NCBI GenBank assembly: GCA_035541735.1
Contig: DATKMS010000383.1
Coordinates: forward strand, 1 to 47,561
DNA length: 47,561 nucleotides
Source: DATKMS01 sp035541735
Lineage (GTDB): Bacteria; Desulfobacterota; Binatia; HRBIN30
Reading direction: 5' to 3'
Both the position numbers and the translations under genes were made by a program. Under the pieces are notes generated by a model. It worked only from the letters and a program-made list of their open reading frames with translations. It made no database searches and was not told where the DNA came from. This document shows, one piece after another, positions 10,501-18,998 of the stretch. Position 1 is the first letter of the stretch. Each line of letters begins with the position of its first letter.

Positions 10501-10739
10501 ACGAGGTTGCCGTCCAGGTTGGTGGCAACGCCGTTGCTCGCCGCGTTCCCAGAAGTCCCTGTGATGCTCACGCTGACCAGCTCAACCTCGACGGGCGTGA
10601 ACTGCTGGGCAGTGCCGCGGCCGGCGACCATGACGGGGACAAGGACTACCATGAGGGTGCGGAGCGCCACCCAACGCTGGCGCCACTCGACTGCGAGCCG
10701 CAAGCCACCCGGATCGATCGACTTCCGACACCGACGCAT
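7557..10739 (-). CDS. Beta-propeller protein with Thr/Ala/Pro linker fused in frame to an OmpA-family outer-membrane protein
   Basis: A 1060-residue exported protein. A GGAGGGAGCT ribosome site precedes ATG 10739 and a signal peptide ends near residue 45. Residues about 50-455 form seven TolB/WD40-like repeats of the type GRFVAFxSxAxNLVPxDxNGxxDVFVRDR, enough for one seven-bladed propeller. A short Cys cluster (CTDDICPPDLMC) and a Thr/Ala/Pro/Gly-rich linker (about 482-678) follow. A hydrophobic stretch plus Arg cluster (about 700-721) resembles a C-terminal sorting tail. A second signal-like segment (about 722-750), a beta-barrel-like region and an OmpA C-terminal domain (about 945-1060; motifs FDFDRSDI, NRRVELRV) complete the chain. 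The OmpA domain would bind peptidoglycan. The join looks like two genes run together; a GGAGGAGG sequence lies at the junction but no ATG follows it. Confidence 0.82.
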   Translation of the reverse strand: MRRCRKSIDPGGLRLAVEWRQRWVALRTLMVVLVPVMVAGRGTAQQFTPVEVELVSVSITGTSGNAASNGVATNLDGNLVAYYSDATNLVRGDTNQVRDVFLRDRVHGTTERLSLNSMGEQGNAASHATGFPPAIDADGRLVAFYSEATNLVPDDTNGQSDVFVRLRSTGTTERVSLNTAGQQGNGPSLVPSISGDGQLVAFQSRASNLVPNDQNGVSDIFVRDRGNSMTERICDTVEPNGFSFAPSISANGRFVAFTSAATNLVPGMADVNGQLDIFVCDRTTGAIDLVSVSTEGVQGNGDSILPAISEDGRFVAFKSLASNLVPDDLNGVVDVFVRDRLAQTTERISVSFFGGNANDASFPPSISYDGRFVAFGSAANNIVRGDVNQLPSVFVRDRMFNLTLLVDVNAHGDQANGATPDVPPAVSGDGRQIGYVSFASNLAGPDLNQTSDVFIAGNPFFCTDDICPPDLMCQNGMCVPEVVPTPTTTSTGPTATRTATATATGPTATVTATPTGPTATATATGPTATQTATATPTGPTATPTATATGATATATGTATASGTTATQTATATVTPTGPTVTATATGPTVTQTATATTTGATATATGTATATGPTATQTATATVTGPTATTTATPTPAGLTATPTATRTPTGPAATLTATPTPRASATQTRTQTPAGTPVAGLDQDACQCAVAPSPQRTGRGVMLWLSGPAMLLLRRLRKRRRTVKRYSRLLSSLVLAAWVGPAAPARAAGPFVGVDVGASEPTDGNYRAHAETGATLNPYVGYMLNEYLGVEGQIQFAFQSVDHHTNFPDNPNQTTTLLGGTGGPRFELPFRYPFELGDGEIYATAQGGYFTGLSGRLSHSAPGFSTGMGIGYQLTPTWTLEVFGRWNTSFMSPRPKDLGPGQVPQERIGDDIEWATGGLGLRYTFPEAPPPPPPAVAQLPPVAPPVQKKIVLRNVLFDFDRSDIRPDSAPVLDEAVALLKEEGDITIVAEGYTDSIGTDAYNLKLSLRRANAVRRYLIDHGIAADRIRTEGFGESRPVASNETADGRAQNRRVELRVIR
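8715..9294. repeat. Degenerate tandem repeats encoding the Thr/Ala/Pro/Gly linker
   Basis: About 580 bases of low-complexity DNA built from short units that read, on the minus strand, as GPTATxTATAT-like peptides of about 8-13 residues. Such linkers are common between secreted propeller domains and C-terminal anchors in environmental Deltaproteobacteria-like and Binatota genomes (from memory). The opposite strand is also open through this tract for the same compositional reason. Confidence 0.8.
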
Positions 10740-10900
10740 AGCTCCCTCCTGCGTGCCTAACCTCTTACCTCAAACGTGCAACCGACGGGAAGCCCAACGG
10801 CAAAGCGACGGACAGCGCAACAGCCGCGGTCGCTTCTTGATGCGGGATGGCGGATGAAACGTGCGGCGAGCGTGCCCCCAATGCCCCCAATGGAGTTATG

Positions 10901-10929
10901 TTGACCCACCTGGCACCCTCCACTATCCT
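10901..10929 (+). promoter_or_regulatory. Sigma-70-type promoter of the MoxR/VWA operon
   Basis: TTGACC (10901-10906) and TATCCT (10924-10929) are separated by exactly 17 bases, and the first gene starts at 10959, giving a leader of roughly 22 bases. Promoter use is inferred from consensus alone. Confidence 0.55.
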
Positions 10930-10958
10930 GCGCACACGGCGCGTGCCGCAATCTGGAT

Positions 10959-12419
10959 ATGCCGGCCATCACACTAGGGCTTACCGAGGTCGAGAAGCGG
11001 CTCCATGCGTTGCGCCGGCGGCTCAACGCGGTTACGGCTCAACACTGCGTCTATGTGTGCGTAAGCATCGCCATGGCCGTGCTCAGCGCGCTCATCATTT
11101 TGGCACTGCGCGGCTCGGCGGCTGCCTTCCGCGCGGCAACCTGGAGCGGCGGCATACTTTGCCTGGTTGTCAGTGTCTGGGGCTGGCTCACCATGCGGCG
11201 GCGGTGGCTCGATGTCGCAGCAACAGCGCAGCTGGCCGACCGGCGCGGCGGGCTCACGGATCGGCTGATCACGCTCGTCGATCTGCAGGCGCGGCCGCGG
11301 CCGGCACGGCTCGCGCCCGTCCTGGTCGCCCAACTCTTGGCGCTGAGCACGCAGTGGCAGCCACAGCAAATCGCCCCGCGGCGGGTCCCGAGATCGGTGT
11401 GGGCGCTCCTGACCTCGCTTCTTGCCCTCGGCTCGACGGCACTCATCGAGCGGCGTCCACCGCTGCCGTCGCCGGCGCAAGCGGGCGCCGGTGCAGCCGT
11501 TGCGTCGACAGCAGCAGCCGCCAAGGCAGGATTCGCGGCGGGTGACGACAGCGTGCAGCCGTCCGGCGATCTCTCAATGCCGGGGCTGCCCGCACCTGGG
11601 GACCTAGCCCAGAATAGCAGCGGCGCTGGACGTACGGCCATGACCGGTGCGCCGCGGGACGCAGCCCCGCAAGCGGCAGCACCCGGTGCCGGGGAGCTCG
11701 GTGAAGGTTCACGCGCACCTGCTGAATCGCGCGCGGGCGATGGCACCGCAGGCAATCGCCAGGCACCCGCACAATCCGGCGGGCCGCTGACGGCCTTGCC
11801 GGATTCGTTGCAGGATGCGATCCGCCGCGCCTTTCACGCTGAACCGATGGATCGGCCGCAAGAGCTGGCGGCGCGATCCGAGCCGAGCCCGCACGATCTC
11901 GCACCGCGTGAGGACCAGCAAGACAGTCAGGAGCGCGCCCGGCGCGCGGCAACCGATTCTGGCAAGGACCCAGCGAACCCACAAAACTCGCAGAAGAACG
12001 CCGCCCCCGGATCACAAGCAGCAGCGGGCAAGCCCAAGTCCGGTGGGCAGCGCGGGCAGCGTCAGGACGGCCATTCCGCGAATCAGACTTTCGAGGGCAA
12101 CTCGCCCGCCGCGGGCGAGGGGTCGAGTCCGGAAGGAGTGCTGGGGGCCAAAGCCGTGAGCGCCGGCGGAGACGAAGGTGCGACGAAAACCTTCAAGCTG
12201 ACCATCACTTCGTTCCTGCGCGCCATGGAACAGAAGGGCAACCAGCCACGCCAGTCCGGCAAGAAGAGCGGTGCGGGCGGCTCTGGAAGCGCCAGCGGCG
12301 CCACCCAGGTGGCACTGAGCGAGCGGCAGTTGAACGACGACGCCTTGCGCAAGGCGGAGATCCCACCGGAGTATGAGGAGATCGTGCGCCGCGTGTATTC
12401 GTTACGAGCCGATCAATGA
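10959..12419 (+). CDS. Membrane protein with disordered cytoplasmic or periplasmic tail, first gene of MoxR/VWA operon
   Basis: A 486-residue protein with three hydrophobic segments in its first third (about residues 28-48, 60-76 and 147-163). A long low-complexity region rich in Ala, Gly, Gln, Pro and Ser follows. The end is short and ordered (EIPPEYEEIVRRVYSLRADQ). The N-terminal part resembles the large DUF4175-like membrane proteins often found beside MoxR-DUF58-VWA genes, but the match is weak. Its stop overlaps the moxR start (ATGA, 12416-12419), so the two are translationally coupled. By context it is probably a structural or substrate partner of the MoxR ATPase. The function of the disordered tail is unknown. 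Confidence 0.75.
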   Translation: MPAITLGLTEVEKRLHALRRRLNAVTAQHCVYVCVSIAMAVLSALIILALRGSAAAFRAATWSGGILCLVVSVWGWLTMRRRWLDVAATAQLADRRGGLTDRLITLVDLQARPRPARLAPVLVAQLLALSTQWQPQQIAPRRVPRSVWALLTSLLALGSTALIERRPPLPSPAQAGAGAAVASTAAAAKAGFAAGDDSVQPSGDLSMPGLPAPGDLAQNSSGAGRTAMTGAPRDAAPQAAAPGAGELGEGSRAPAESRAGDGTAGNRQAPAQSGGPLTALPDSLQDAIRRAFHAEPMDRPQELAARSEPSPHDLAPREDQQDSQERARRAATDSGKDPANPQNSQKNAAPGSQAAAGKPKSGGQRGQRQDGHSANQTFEGNSPAAGEGSSPEGVLGAKAVSAGGDEGATKTFKLTITSFLRAMEQKGNQPRQSGKKSGAGGSGSASGATQVALSERQLNDDALRKAEIPPEYEEIVRRVYSLRADQ

Positions 12420-13453
12420 GCACCGCGACCCCGCAGCAGGCCGTGCGTGAGTTCCAAGACGTCTTCGAGCGCCTGCGCACGCAACTGCACCGCGTGATCG
12501 TCGGACACCGGGAGATGCTCGATCAAATCCTCGTGGCATTCTTCGCCGGCGGCCACGTGCTGATCGAAGGCGTGCCGGGGACGGGAAAGACGCTGATGGT
12601 GCGCTCGCTCGGCGAGGCACTGAACCTATCCTTCAACCGCGTCCAATTCACCGTCGACTTGATGCCTGCCGACATCACGGGCACGCGGATGGTGGTCGAC
12701 GGCAATGGACGGCGCGAGTTCACCTTCGTGCCCGGTCCGCTGTTTTCGCACGTCCTGCTCGCCGATGAGATCAACCGTGCCACGCCGAAAACGCAGTCGG
12801 CGCTGCTCGAAGCGATGGCCGAGCTGCAAGTGACGGTGGCCGGGACGACATACAAGCTCACCCCACCGTTCTTCGTGCTGGCGACGCTCAATCCGATCGA
12901 GATGGAGGGCACCTACCCTTTGCCGGAGGCGCAGATCGACCGCTTCTTCTTCAAGGTGGTACTGCCGTATCCCGATCACAGCGAGATGCAGCGCATCATT
13001 GGTGGGACGACTGGTGCGGGGCTGCCGGCGGTCGAGGCGGTGTTTGCGCGCGAGGAAGCGGCCGCGCGTGTGGAAGGATTGCGGGCCCTCGTGCGCGAGG
13101 TGTTGGTCGCCCCGCACCTCGAAGAATACGCGGCGGCGTTGGTGCGCACAACGTTGCCGGCCGGATCGAAGTTCGCCCCACCGGGTACGGCGCCGCTGCC
13201 GGCCGACGAGCACATCGCCCGGTACGTGAGCTTCGGATCGAGCCCGCGTGGTGGGCAGGCGCTGCTGCTGGGGGCAAAGGTGCAAGCGTTGCTCGATGGA
13301 CGGGTGAACGTGACCTACGACGACATCGATCGGGTGGCAATCCCGGCGCTCAATCACCGCCTGGTCCTCAACTTTGCGGCGGTCGCGGATGGCGTCGATC
13401 CGCGCATGTTGATCGAGCGCATCCTGCATGCAGCCCGGACACTCCGGCACTGA
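12416..13453 (+). CDS. MoxR-family AAA+ ATPase
   Basis: A 345-residue MoxR ATPase, a chaperone-like AAA+ protein thought to help assemble or activate VWA-domain partners. Walker A GVPGTGKT is at residues 52-59 and Walker B LLADEIN is at about 114-120. The MoxR hallmark ALLEAMAE follows, and a sensor region reads FFVLATLNPIEMEGTYPLPEAQIDRF. The size is typical. The start overlaps the previous stop and the gene overlaps the next start by 26 bases. Co-occurrence with DUF58 and two VWA genes is the classic MoxR-VWA arrangement (Bat-like), which points to an envelope stress or complex-maturation role. The client is not known. Confidence 0.95.
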   Translation: MSTATPQQAVREFQDVFERLRTQLHRVIVGHREMLDQILVAFFAGGHVLIEGVPGTGKTLMVRSLGEALNLSFNRVQFTVDLMPADITGTRMVVDGNGRREFTFVPGPLFSHVLLADEINRATPKTQSALLEAMAELQVTVAGTTYKLTPPFFVLATLNPIEMEGTYPLPEAQIDRFFFKVVLPYPDHSEMQRIIGGTTGAGLPAVEAVFAREEAAARVEGLRALVREVLVAPHLEEYAAALVRTTLPAGSKFAPPGTAPLPADEHIARYVSFGSSPRGGQALLLGAKVQALLDGRVNVTYDDIDRVAIPALNHRLVLNFAAVADGVDPRMLIERILHAARTLRH

Positions 13454-14366
13454 TGCGGCGACCGCGCTGGCGGCGGTGCTGGCGCCCGGATTCCTGCGCA
13501 AGTTGGATCGGCTGCACTTGACTGTGCGGCGGTCGCTGAGCACGCGTCCCGGCAACACGCCCATGCCGCGCGGCGCGCAGGGCTCCGGCATCGAGATCGA
13601 GCGCCACAAAACATACGATGCCGGCGATGATCTGCGCCACCTCGATTGGAACGCGTACGGTCGCCTCGATGAATTGCTCATCAAGACGTTTCGTGCCGAA
13701 CGCGAGGCGCCGTTGCACATCTTCATCGATGCGTCCGCCTCGATGGCGGTTCCTGCAGACGATGGGAAGTTCGCATTCGCACTCGGTCTGGCCGCAAGTC
13801 TGGCCTATGTCAGCGTGCGCAATCACGACCCGGTCCGTGCGGTCGGACTCAGCGCGGCGCTGCCACGGGCCTGTGTTGCGGCGCCCTTTCTCCGCCATCG
13901 CAGCGCGCTGCACTCGTTGCGTGGCTTCCTGCTGCAGCTGCAGCCGCAGGGAGAAACGGCGTTGGCTCCCGGCATCAGCGCCGCCCTGGTGGACCAACGT
14001 TCACCCGGGGTCGCTGTGGTGCTCTCCGATTTCCTCGTGCCCCCGCACGTCTACGAAGCCGCCCTCACGGACCTGCTGGCTCGGCGGTTCACGGTTGCGG
14101 CTGTACGCGTGATCGGCCCGGCCGAGCGCGATCCGACGCGTCTGTTTCGGCGCGCACAATTGATTGACGCCGAGACCGGACGACAGCGTTTCGTCACGCT
14201 GACCGCCGACAACCTGGGACGCTACGAACGCGCCCTGAACGAGCACCTCGCCCATCTGCAAGCGTTCTGCAACCGCTGTGGCATTGCCTTCTGCGTCGCC
14301 GACGCCGGCCACGGCATCGAGCGCTGCGTCTTCCGTGATCTTCCAGCGGCTGGTTTGGTGCATTGA
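13428..14366 (+). CDS. DUF58 domain-containing protein (VWA-like fold)
   Basis: A 312-residue protein with the DUF58 signature: the RGAQGSGIEIERHKTYDAGD block followed by LRHLDWNAYGRLDELLIKTF at about residues 45-90. A VWA-like IFIDASASM segment with an intact DxSxS MIDAS motif comes next. It has no signal peptide and is probably cytoplasmic. DUF58 proteins nearly always follow moxR, as here, where it starts 26 bases inside the moxR end. ATG 13428 was kept because it gives the family length. It probably acts as an adaptor between MoxR and the membrane VWA proteins encoded next; this is inferred from gene order. Confidence 0.92.
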   Translation: MQPGHSGTDAATALAAVLAPGFLRKLDRLHLTVRRSLSTRPGNTPMPRGAQGSGIEIERHKTYDAGDDLRHLDWNAYGRLDELLIKTFRAEREAPLHIFIDASASMAVPADDGKFAFALGLAASLAYVSVRNHDPVRAVGLSAALPRACVAAPFLRHRSALHSLRGFLLQLQPQGETALAPGISAALVDQRSPGVAVVLSDFLVPPHVYEAALTDLLARRFTVAAVRVIGPAERDPTRLFRRAQLIDAETGRQRFVTLTADNLGRYERALNEHLAHLQAFCNRCGIAFCVADAGHGIERCVFRDLPAAGLVH

Positions 14367-14378
14367 GTCAATGAACCA

Positions 14379-16265
14379 ATGATTCAATTCTTCGAACCTC
14401 TCGCCCTCCTCTTCTCCGGCCTCTACGGCGTGCTGGTGCTTTTCTATCTGTGGGAACGTTGGCGCCGGCGCGTACCGGTGCCGTCGCTGCTGCTGTGGGA
14501 GGCCGTGCGCGAGGACACGCTGCATGCGCGGCGCTTCCGCCCTGACTTGCTCTTCTTCCTGCAGTTGCTGCTGCTGACGAGCCTGATCGCCGGCCTGGCC
14601 CGGCCGTATTGGCGCGCTCAGGAAGTCGGCCAGGTGAGCGGTCGCCACATTTTCGTCCTCGACACGTCGGCGAGCATGCAGGCGCGCGAACGGAGCAGCG
14701 CGCGGTTCGACGAGGCGCGCAACCAGGCCCTCAACGAGTTGCACGCCGTGGGCGCGGACGACGAGGTGATGCTCATCGCCGCCGCACTTACGCCCGAGGT
14801 CGTCGTCGGCTTCACGCGCGACCATGCGGCCGTCGAGCAAGCACTGCGGCAGAGCGCGCCGACCGACACGAGCGGCGATCTGGCGGTCGCGCTGGCGTTT
14901 GCCGAGACTGCGCGGCAACGCAGCGACCTGCCGACCGCCGTTGACGTCTTCACGGATATCCCCCGCAGCCAGCTGCCGCCGGCGCTCCGCGACAGCGTGC
15001 GGGTGTTTCAAGTCGGCGAAAGCGACGACAACGTGGCCATCGAGGGATTGCAGATCTACCAGGGACGATTTCAGGACTACCGGGGGGCGCGTGCCTACGT
15101 ACGGATCGAGAACTTCTCGCATCGCGAGCGGCACGGCTTTCTGACCATCCGGCTCGCAGGCCAAGTCGTGACGCGCGACGGCTTCACCATTCCACCACGC
15201 GACTCACGCGCCTTCCAGGTGCACGACTTTCCCGGCCCGGGAGAAGTCCTCGCGCAGCTCGAGGTCACCGACGCTCTGGCAGTCGACAACGTCGCGTACG
15301 GTTGGATTCGTCCGCTGACGCCCGCCCAGCTGCTCCTGGTCTCGGCCTCCTCCCCGCTGGTTGACGATCTGCGCGAGTTGGCCGCGGCGGTACCCGCGCT
15401 CGATCTGCAGGTGGTGCACCCGGAGGATTTCCGCCCCGAGCAGGCGCAACACGCCACGGTCGCCATCTTTCACCGCGTGGTTCCCGCGGTAGCTCCTCCG
15501 GTCAACGCGCTGTACATATATCCTCCCGCCGACAACCCATTTTTCCCGGCCTCCGGTGACGCGACCAACGTCGAGGTGCTGGACTGGGATACGCATCATG
15601 CTGCGCTGCAGTCCCTGCGACCGCTGGCGTCGTTGCCGCTGCAACGGGCACGCATCGTATCGGCGCCGGACTGGACGCAGACGCTGCTGTGGTCGCGCAC
15701 AATGGAGCGCGAGTTCCCGCTTGCATTTGCCGGCCAGCAGGACGGCCACCGGGTTGCCTGCTTCACCTTCGACCTCGAGGCCGAACGCTTGCTGAGCACT
15801 GACAATGTCAATTTCTTCCTTTTCTTCATGAACCTGCTCGGCTGGCTGACGCCCGAGCAGAACGACGCAGCGGTGGTGCAGACCGGGGAAGTATACGCGC
15901 TCGGCCAACTGCCGGCACAGCCGGTGCGGGTGCGTGATCCGCGTGGCACCATGCAGACGCTGGCGGCCAATCAGACGACCATCGAGCCGCTGTTTGCGGG
16001 CGAGTATCGGATCAGTGCGGATGGCACCAGCCGTCGGCTGCTGGCGAACTTCTTCGATCCGGTGGAGTCGGACATCGGTCGCGGCAGCAAGGAACCACCG
16101 ATCGCAGCGACCGGCGTCCAGCCCGCCAACACCGCGCACGCCACCCCCGTGCGGCGTGCACCCCAGAATGATTTCAGCGCTTGGCTCTACGTCACCGCCC
16201 TCGTCGTCTTGGTCATCGAATCGACGGTGGCGCGCTGGCGCGCTAGCGGGAAGACGGCGTCGTGA
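14379..16265 (+). CDS. BatA-like membrane protein with VWA domain
   Basis: A 628-residue protein. The N-terminus has the BatA pattern: a first membrane helix at about residues 5-25, a basic turn (WERWRRRVPVP) and a second helix at about 57-75. A VWA domain follows from about residue 88, with the DTSASM MIDAS motif intact. After a long periplasmic-type region a last membrane helix lies at about 598-615. It starts 12 bases after the DUF58 stop and its own stop overlaps the next start (GTGA). Bat proteins were first linked to aerotolerance in Bacteroides; here only the general MoxR-partner role can be claimed. Confidence 0.88.
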   Translation: MIQFFEPLALLFSGLYGVLVLFYLWERWRRRVPVPSLLLWEAVREDTLHARRFRPDLLFFLQLLLLTSLIAGLARPYWRAQEVGQVSGRHIFVLDTSASMQARERSSARFDEARNQALNELHAVGADDEVMLIAAALTPEVVVGFTRDHAAVEQALRQSAPTDTSGDLAVALAFAETARQRSDLPTAVDVFTDIPRSQLPPALRDSVRVFQVGESDDNVAIEGLQIYQGRFQDYRGARAYVRIENFSHRERHGFLTIRLAGQVVTRDGFTIPPRDSRAFQVHDFPGPGEVLAQLEVTDALAVDNVAYGWIRPLTPAQLLLVSASSPLVDDLRELAAAVPALDLQVVHPEDFRPEQAQHATVAIFHRVVPAVAPPVNALYIYPPADNPFFPASGDATNVEVLDWDTHHAALQSLRPLASLPLQRARIVSAPDWTQTLLWSRTMEREFPLAFAGQQDGHRVACFTFDLEAERLLSTDNVNFFLFFMNLLGWLTPEQNDAAVVQTGEVYALGQLPAQPVRVRDPRGTMQTLAANQTTIEPLFAGEYRISADGTSRRLLANFFDPVESDIGRGSKEPPIAATGVQPANTAHATPVRRAPQNDFSAWLYVTALVVLVIESTVARWRASGKTAS

Positions 16266-18910
16266 CCGAGACGATGAGCCTCTCGTATCTCTTTGCACAC
16301 CCCGAAACCGTGAGCCTGTCGATACGGCATCCGGCGCTGCTCCTCGCCCTCCTGGTGATTCCCGTGTTTGTCGTGCGTACGCAGCGCGGCACCAGTGGGC
16401 AGCGGGCGGCGCTGCTCTGCCGCTGCGGCGCCTACGGGCTGGTCACCCTGGCACTGGCGGGCGTGGCGCTGAGCGCACGCCTGCCGAGCGACCACCTGTC
16501 GATCGTCGTCGCGGTCGACCGCTCCGAGAGCATCGATGCACCGGGGCGGCAATGGCAGCAGCGCTATCTCGATCGACTCGCCGCCGCGCTCGCCCCGGGT
16601 GACGAACTCGGCGTCGTGGTCTTCGGCAAGGACGCGCGCGTCGCACGGCCACCTGGCCGTCCCGAGCCGGTCGACCTCGAAGCGGCGCCGGTGTCGGCAA
16701 CGGCCACGGACATCGGCATGGCCCTGCAGACAGCCCTGTCCCTCTTTCCGCCCGAGACGGAGCGCCGCTTGGTGTTGCTCAGCGACGGCAACGAGACGCG
16801 CGGCAGTGCGGCAGCGCAGATGGCACGGGCAACCCGTGCCGGCGTCAGCATCTACGCGGCCGTCCCGCCACACACGCGGGCAGCCGATGTGTCGGTGGAA
16901 AAGGTCGCAGTCGCCCCGTTGGTCGCGGAGGGCAGCGTCTTTCCCATCCGTGTCATCCTACGCAATCAAGCCGCCGCGCGTGCAGTGGTCCTCAGCTTGC
17001 TGATCGACGATGAGCCAATCGGCCGGGAGTCGATCACCCTGCAGCCCGGCTTGAACGCGGTCGAGGTTCCCTACCGGATGACTGGACCCGGCAGTCATCG
17101 CCTGCGTGCGCAAGTGCAAGCAGCTGGGGATGCGATTCCCGGCAACAACTATCGCGACGCCACGCTGATGGTCGGTGGGAAGTCGCGTGTCCTGCTCGTC
17201 AGCCCGCAACCACGGTCGCCGCTCGCCGATGTGCTGCGGCGCAAGGACTTCAGCGTGACGGCCATCGGCCCGAACGACTTTCCAACGCACGTCGACGACC
17301 TGGTCGGTTACCACTGCGTCGTGTTCGAAGACGTCACCGCCGCCGGCATGAACGCCCGGCGACTGGAAGCGCTGGAGCGGTATGTCAAGGACTTCGGCGG
17401 CGGTTTCATCGTTGCCGCCGGCGAGCGTACCTACGGGGACACGGGGTTCAAAAGGACAGCCTTCGAACGCATCTTGCCGGTGACGCTCGAGCCGCGGCAG
17501 CCGCCACGCGCCGAGCGCGAGCCGTTGGCGCTGTTCATTCTCATCGACCACTCCAACAGCATGGGGTACCACATCCGCAACCGTCTGGAACGGAGCGAAG
17601 ACCAGTCGAAGCTCGCCTACGCGAAGCGTGCGGCGCTGGCGGTGGTCAATCAACTCAAGGACTCCGACTACGTCGGGTTGATCGTGTTCGACTCGCAACC
17701 CTTCGAGGTAGCACCCTTGCGGGCGCTCAAAGAAAATCGGGCCGTGCTCTTGGAGGACATTCCACGTTTGCAGCCCGGCGGCGGCACCGATTTCTACGAT
17801 GCGCTGGAATCGGCGCGGGCGCAGCTGGTCGACTCCCGCATCGGCACCAAACACGCCATTCTGCTGACCGACGGCGACACCAATCGCGGCGCCGGCGACC
17901 ACTACCCGCTGATCGCTGCCCTGGCAAAGGCGGATATCAGTGTCACCACCATCCGCATCGGCGACGATACCGTCAACCTGACCTTGCTCAATGACATCTC
18001 GTCACGCACTGGTGGACAGTTTCATCATGTCGAGAATGTCGAGACCCTTCCGGAGCTCTTGTTAAAGGACACGACGCAAGCGTTGGCGCAAGCACCACGG
18101 CGGGACCAGACATTCGCACCGCGCATCGGCGGCATCAGCCAGGCGCTGCGCGGCATCAAACCGAATGATCTGCCCGATTTGAATGGCTATGCCTACTCGC
18201 GCGCCAAGCCCGGCGCGGACGTGATGGTGTACGTGCTGGCGCGCGACAAGAGGGACCCGGTGCTGGCGGCGTGGCAGTACGGCCTCGGTCGCGTCGTCAC
18301 CTTCACCGCCAGTCTCGACGACGATGCCGAAAGCTGGGTGGGCTGGGACGGATTCGGAAAGCTGTGGTCGCAGGTGGTGCATTGGGTCGTACGCGAGCAG
18401 ACGCCCTGGGACTACGCGCTCGCCGTGCGGCGCGTCGACGGCCAGGCCACCTTGACGCTGCACTCGTTTGAAGACGAAGATGATGGCGTGCTGATGGCGC
18501 GGGTCTTCCCGGGTGTGGACCAGCCGTTCGACGTACCCTTCGTCCCACACGCACCGCGCGAGTTTGTCGCCCGCATACGAGCGTTACCCGGCGGCCGCTA
18601 TCCGCTGACGATCACCAAGCGCCGAGGCAACCGGGAAGCGGGGCAGCGGACGGAGCTGATCACCATGCCGGAGCACGACGAGGAGCCTCAGGAGGAGTTC
18701 GAGGCCGATCATCCAAACCAGGCACTTCTCAGCCAGCTCACGGCAGGTACGGGTGGCGCAGTTGACGCACCGCTGCGTAGCATCGTCGGCCGCCAACCCG
18801 GCACGCAGCGCTTTGATCACCCCCTCGATTGGCTCTTCATCCCCGCGGCAATGCTGCTGTTTCTGGCCGACGTCGGGTTGCAGCGGCTGGTCCCATCGCG
18901 CCCCTCGTAA
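16262..18910 (+). CDS. Large membrane protein with two VWA domains and a glutamine-amidotransferase-like domain
   Basis: An 882-residue protein starting at a GTG that overlaps the preceding stop. Two membrane helices near residues 17-37 and 53-70 precede a first VWA domain (DRSES MIDAS motif, about 79-205). A class-I glutamine-amidotransferase-like fold follows at about 300-385 (RVLLVSPQP...GGGFIVAAGE), without an obvious catalytic Cys. A second VWA domain (about 412-610, motif DHSNSM) comes next, and a C-terminal helix lies at about 860-875. This arrangement matches the DUF1355/GATase-like VWA proteins that close MoxR operons. Both MIDAS motifs are intact, so both VWA domains may bind metal and protein ligands. 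It is the last gene of the operon. Confidence 0.87.
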   Translation: MTETMSLSYLFAHPETVSLSIRHPALLLALLVIPVFVVRTQRGTSGQRAALLCRCGAYGLVTLALAGVALSARLPSDHLSIVVAVDRSESIDAPGRQWQQRYLDRLAAALAPGDELGVVVFGKDARVARPPGRPEPVDLEAAPVSATATDIGMALQTALSLFPPETERRLVLLSDGNETRGSAAAQMARATRAGVSIYAAVPPHTRAADVSVEKVAVAPLVAEGSVFPIRVILRNQAAARAVVLSLLIDDEPIGRESITLQPGLNAVEVPYRMTGPGSHRLRAQVQAAGDAIPGNNYRDATLMVGGKSRVLLVSPQPRSPLADVLRRKDFSVTAIGPNDFPTHVDDLVGYHCVVFEDVTAAGMNARRLEALERYVKDFGGGFIVAAGERTYGDTGFKRTAFERILPVTLEPRQPPRAEREPLALFILIDHSNSMGYHIRNRLERSEDQSKLAYAKRAALAVVNQLKDSDYVGLIVFDSQPFEVAPLRALKENRAVLLEDIPRLQPGGGTDFYDALESARAQLVDSRIGTKHAILLTDGDTNRGAGDHYPLIAALAKADISVTTIRIGDDTVNLTLLNDISSRTGGQFHHVENVETLPELLLKDTTQALAQAPRRDQTFAPRIGGISQALRGIKPNDLPDLNGYAYSRAKPGADVMVYVLARDKRDPVLAAWQYGLGRVVTFTASLDDDAESWVGWDGFGKLWSQVVHWVVREQTPWDYALAVRRVDGQATLTLHSFEDEDDGVLMARVFPGVDQPFDVPFVPHAPREFVARIRALPGGRYPLTITKRRGNREAGQRTELITMPEHDEEPQEEFEADHPNQALLSQLTAGTGGAVDAPLRSIVGRQPGTQRFDHPLDWLFIPAAMLLFLADVGLQRLVPSRPS

Positions 18911-18998
18911 AAGACAAGAATCCCCTTTTCCTGGCACCGGCGTCGTGCTACACAGGGCGAGTCCGCGTCAACTCAAACTCAAAGCGAGCCGTCCACAC

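Noticed and set aside
18753..18998. N-terminal extension of the ImmA/IrrE-like protein
   Set aside because: It overlaps the preceding VWA gene out of frame and the family begins after ATG 18999.
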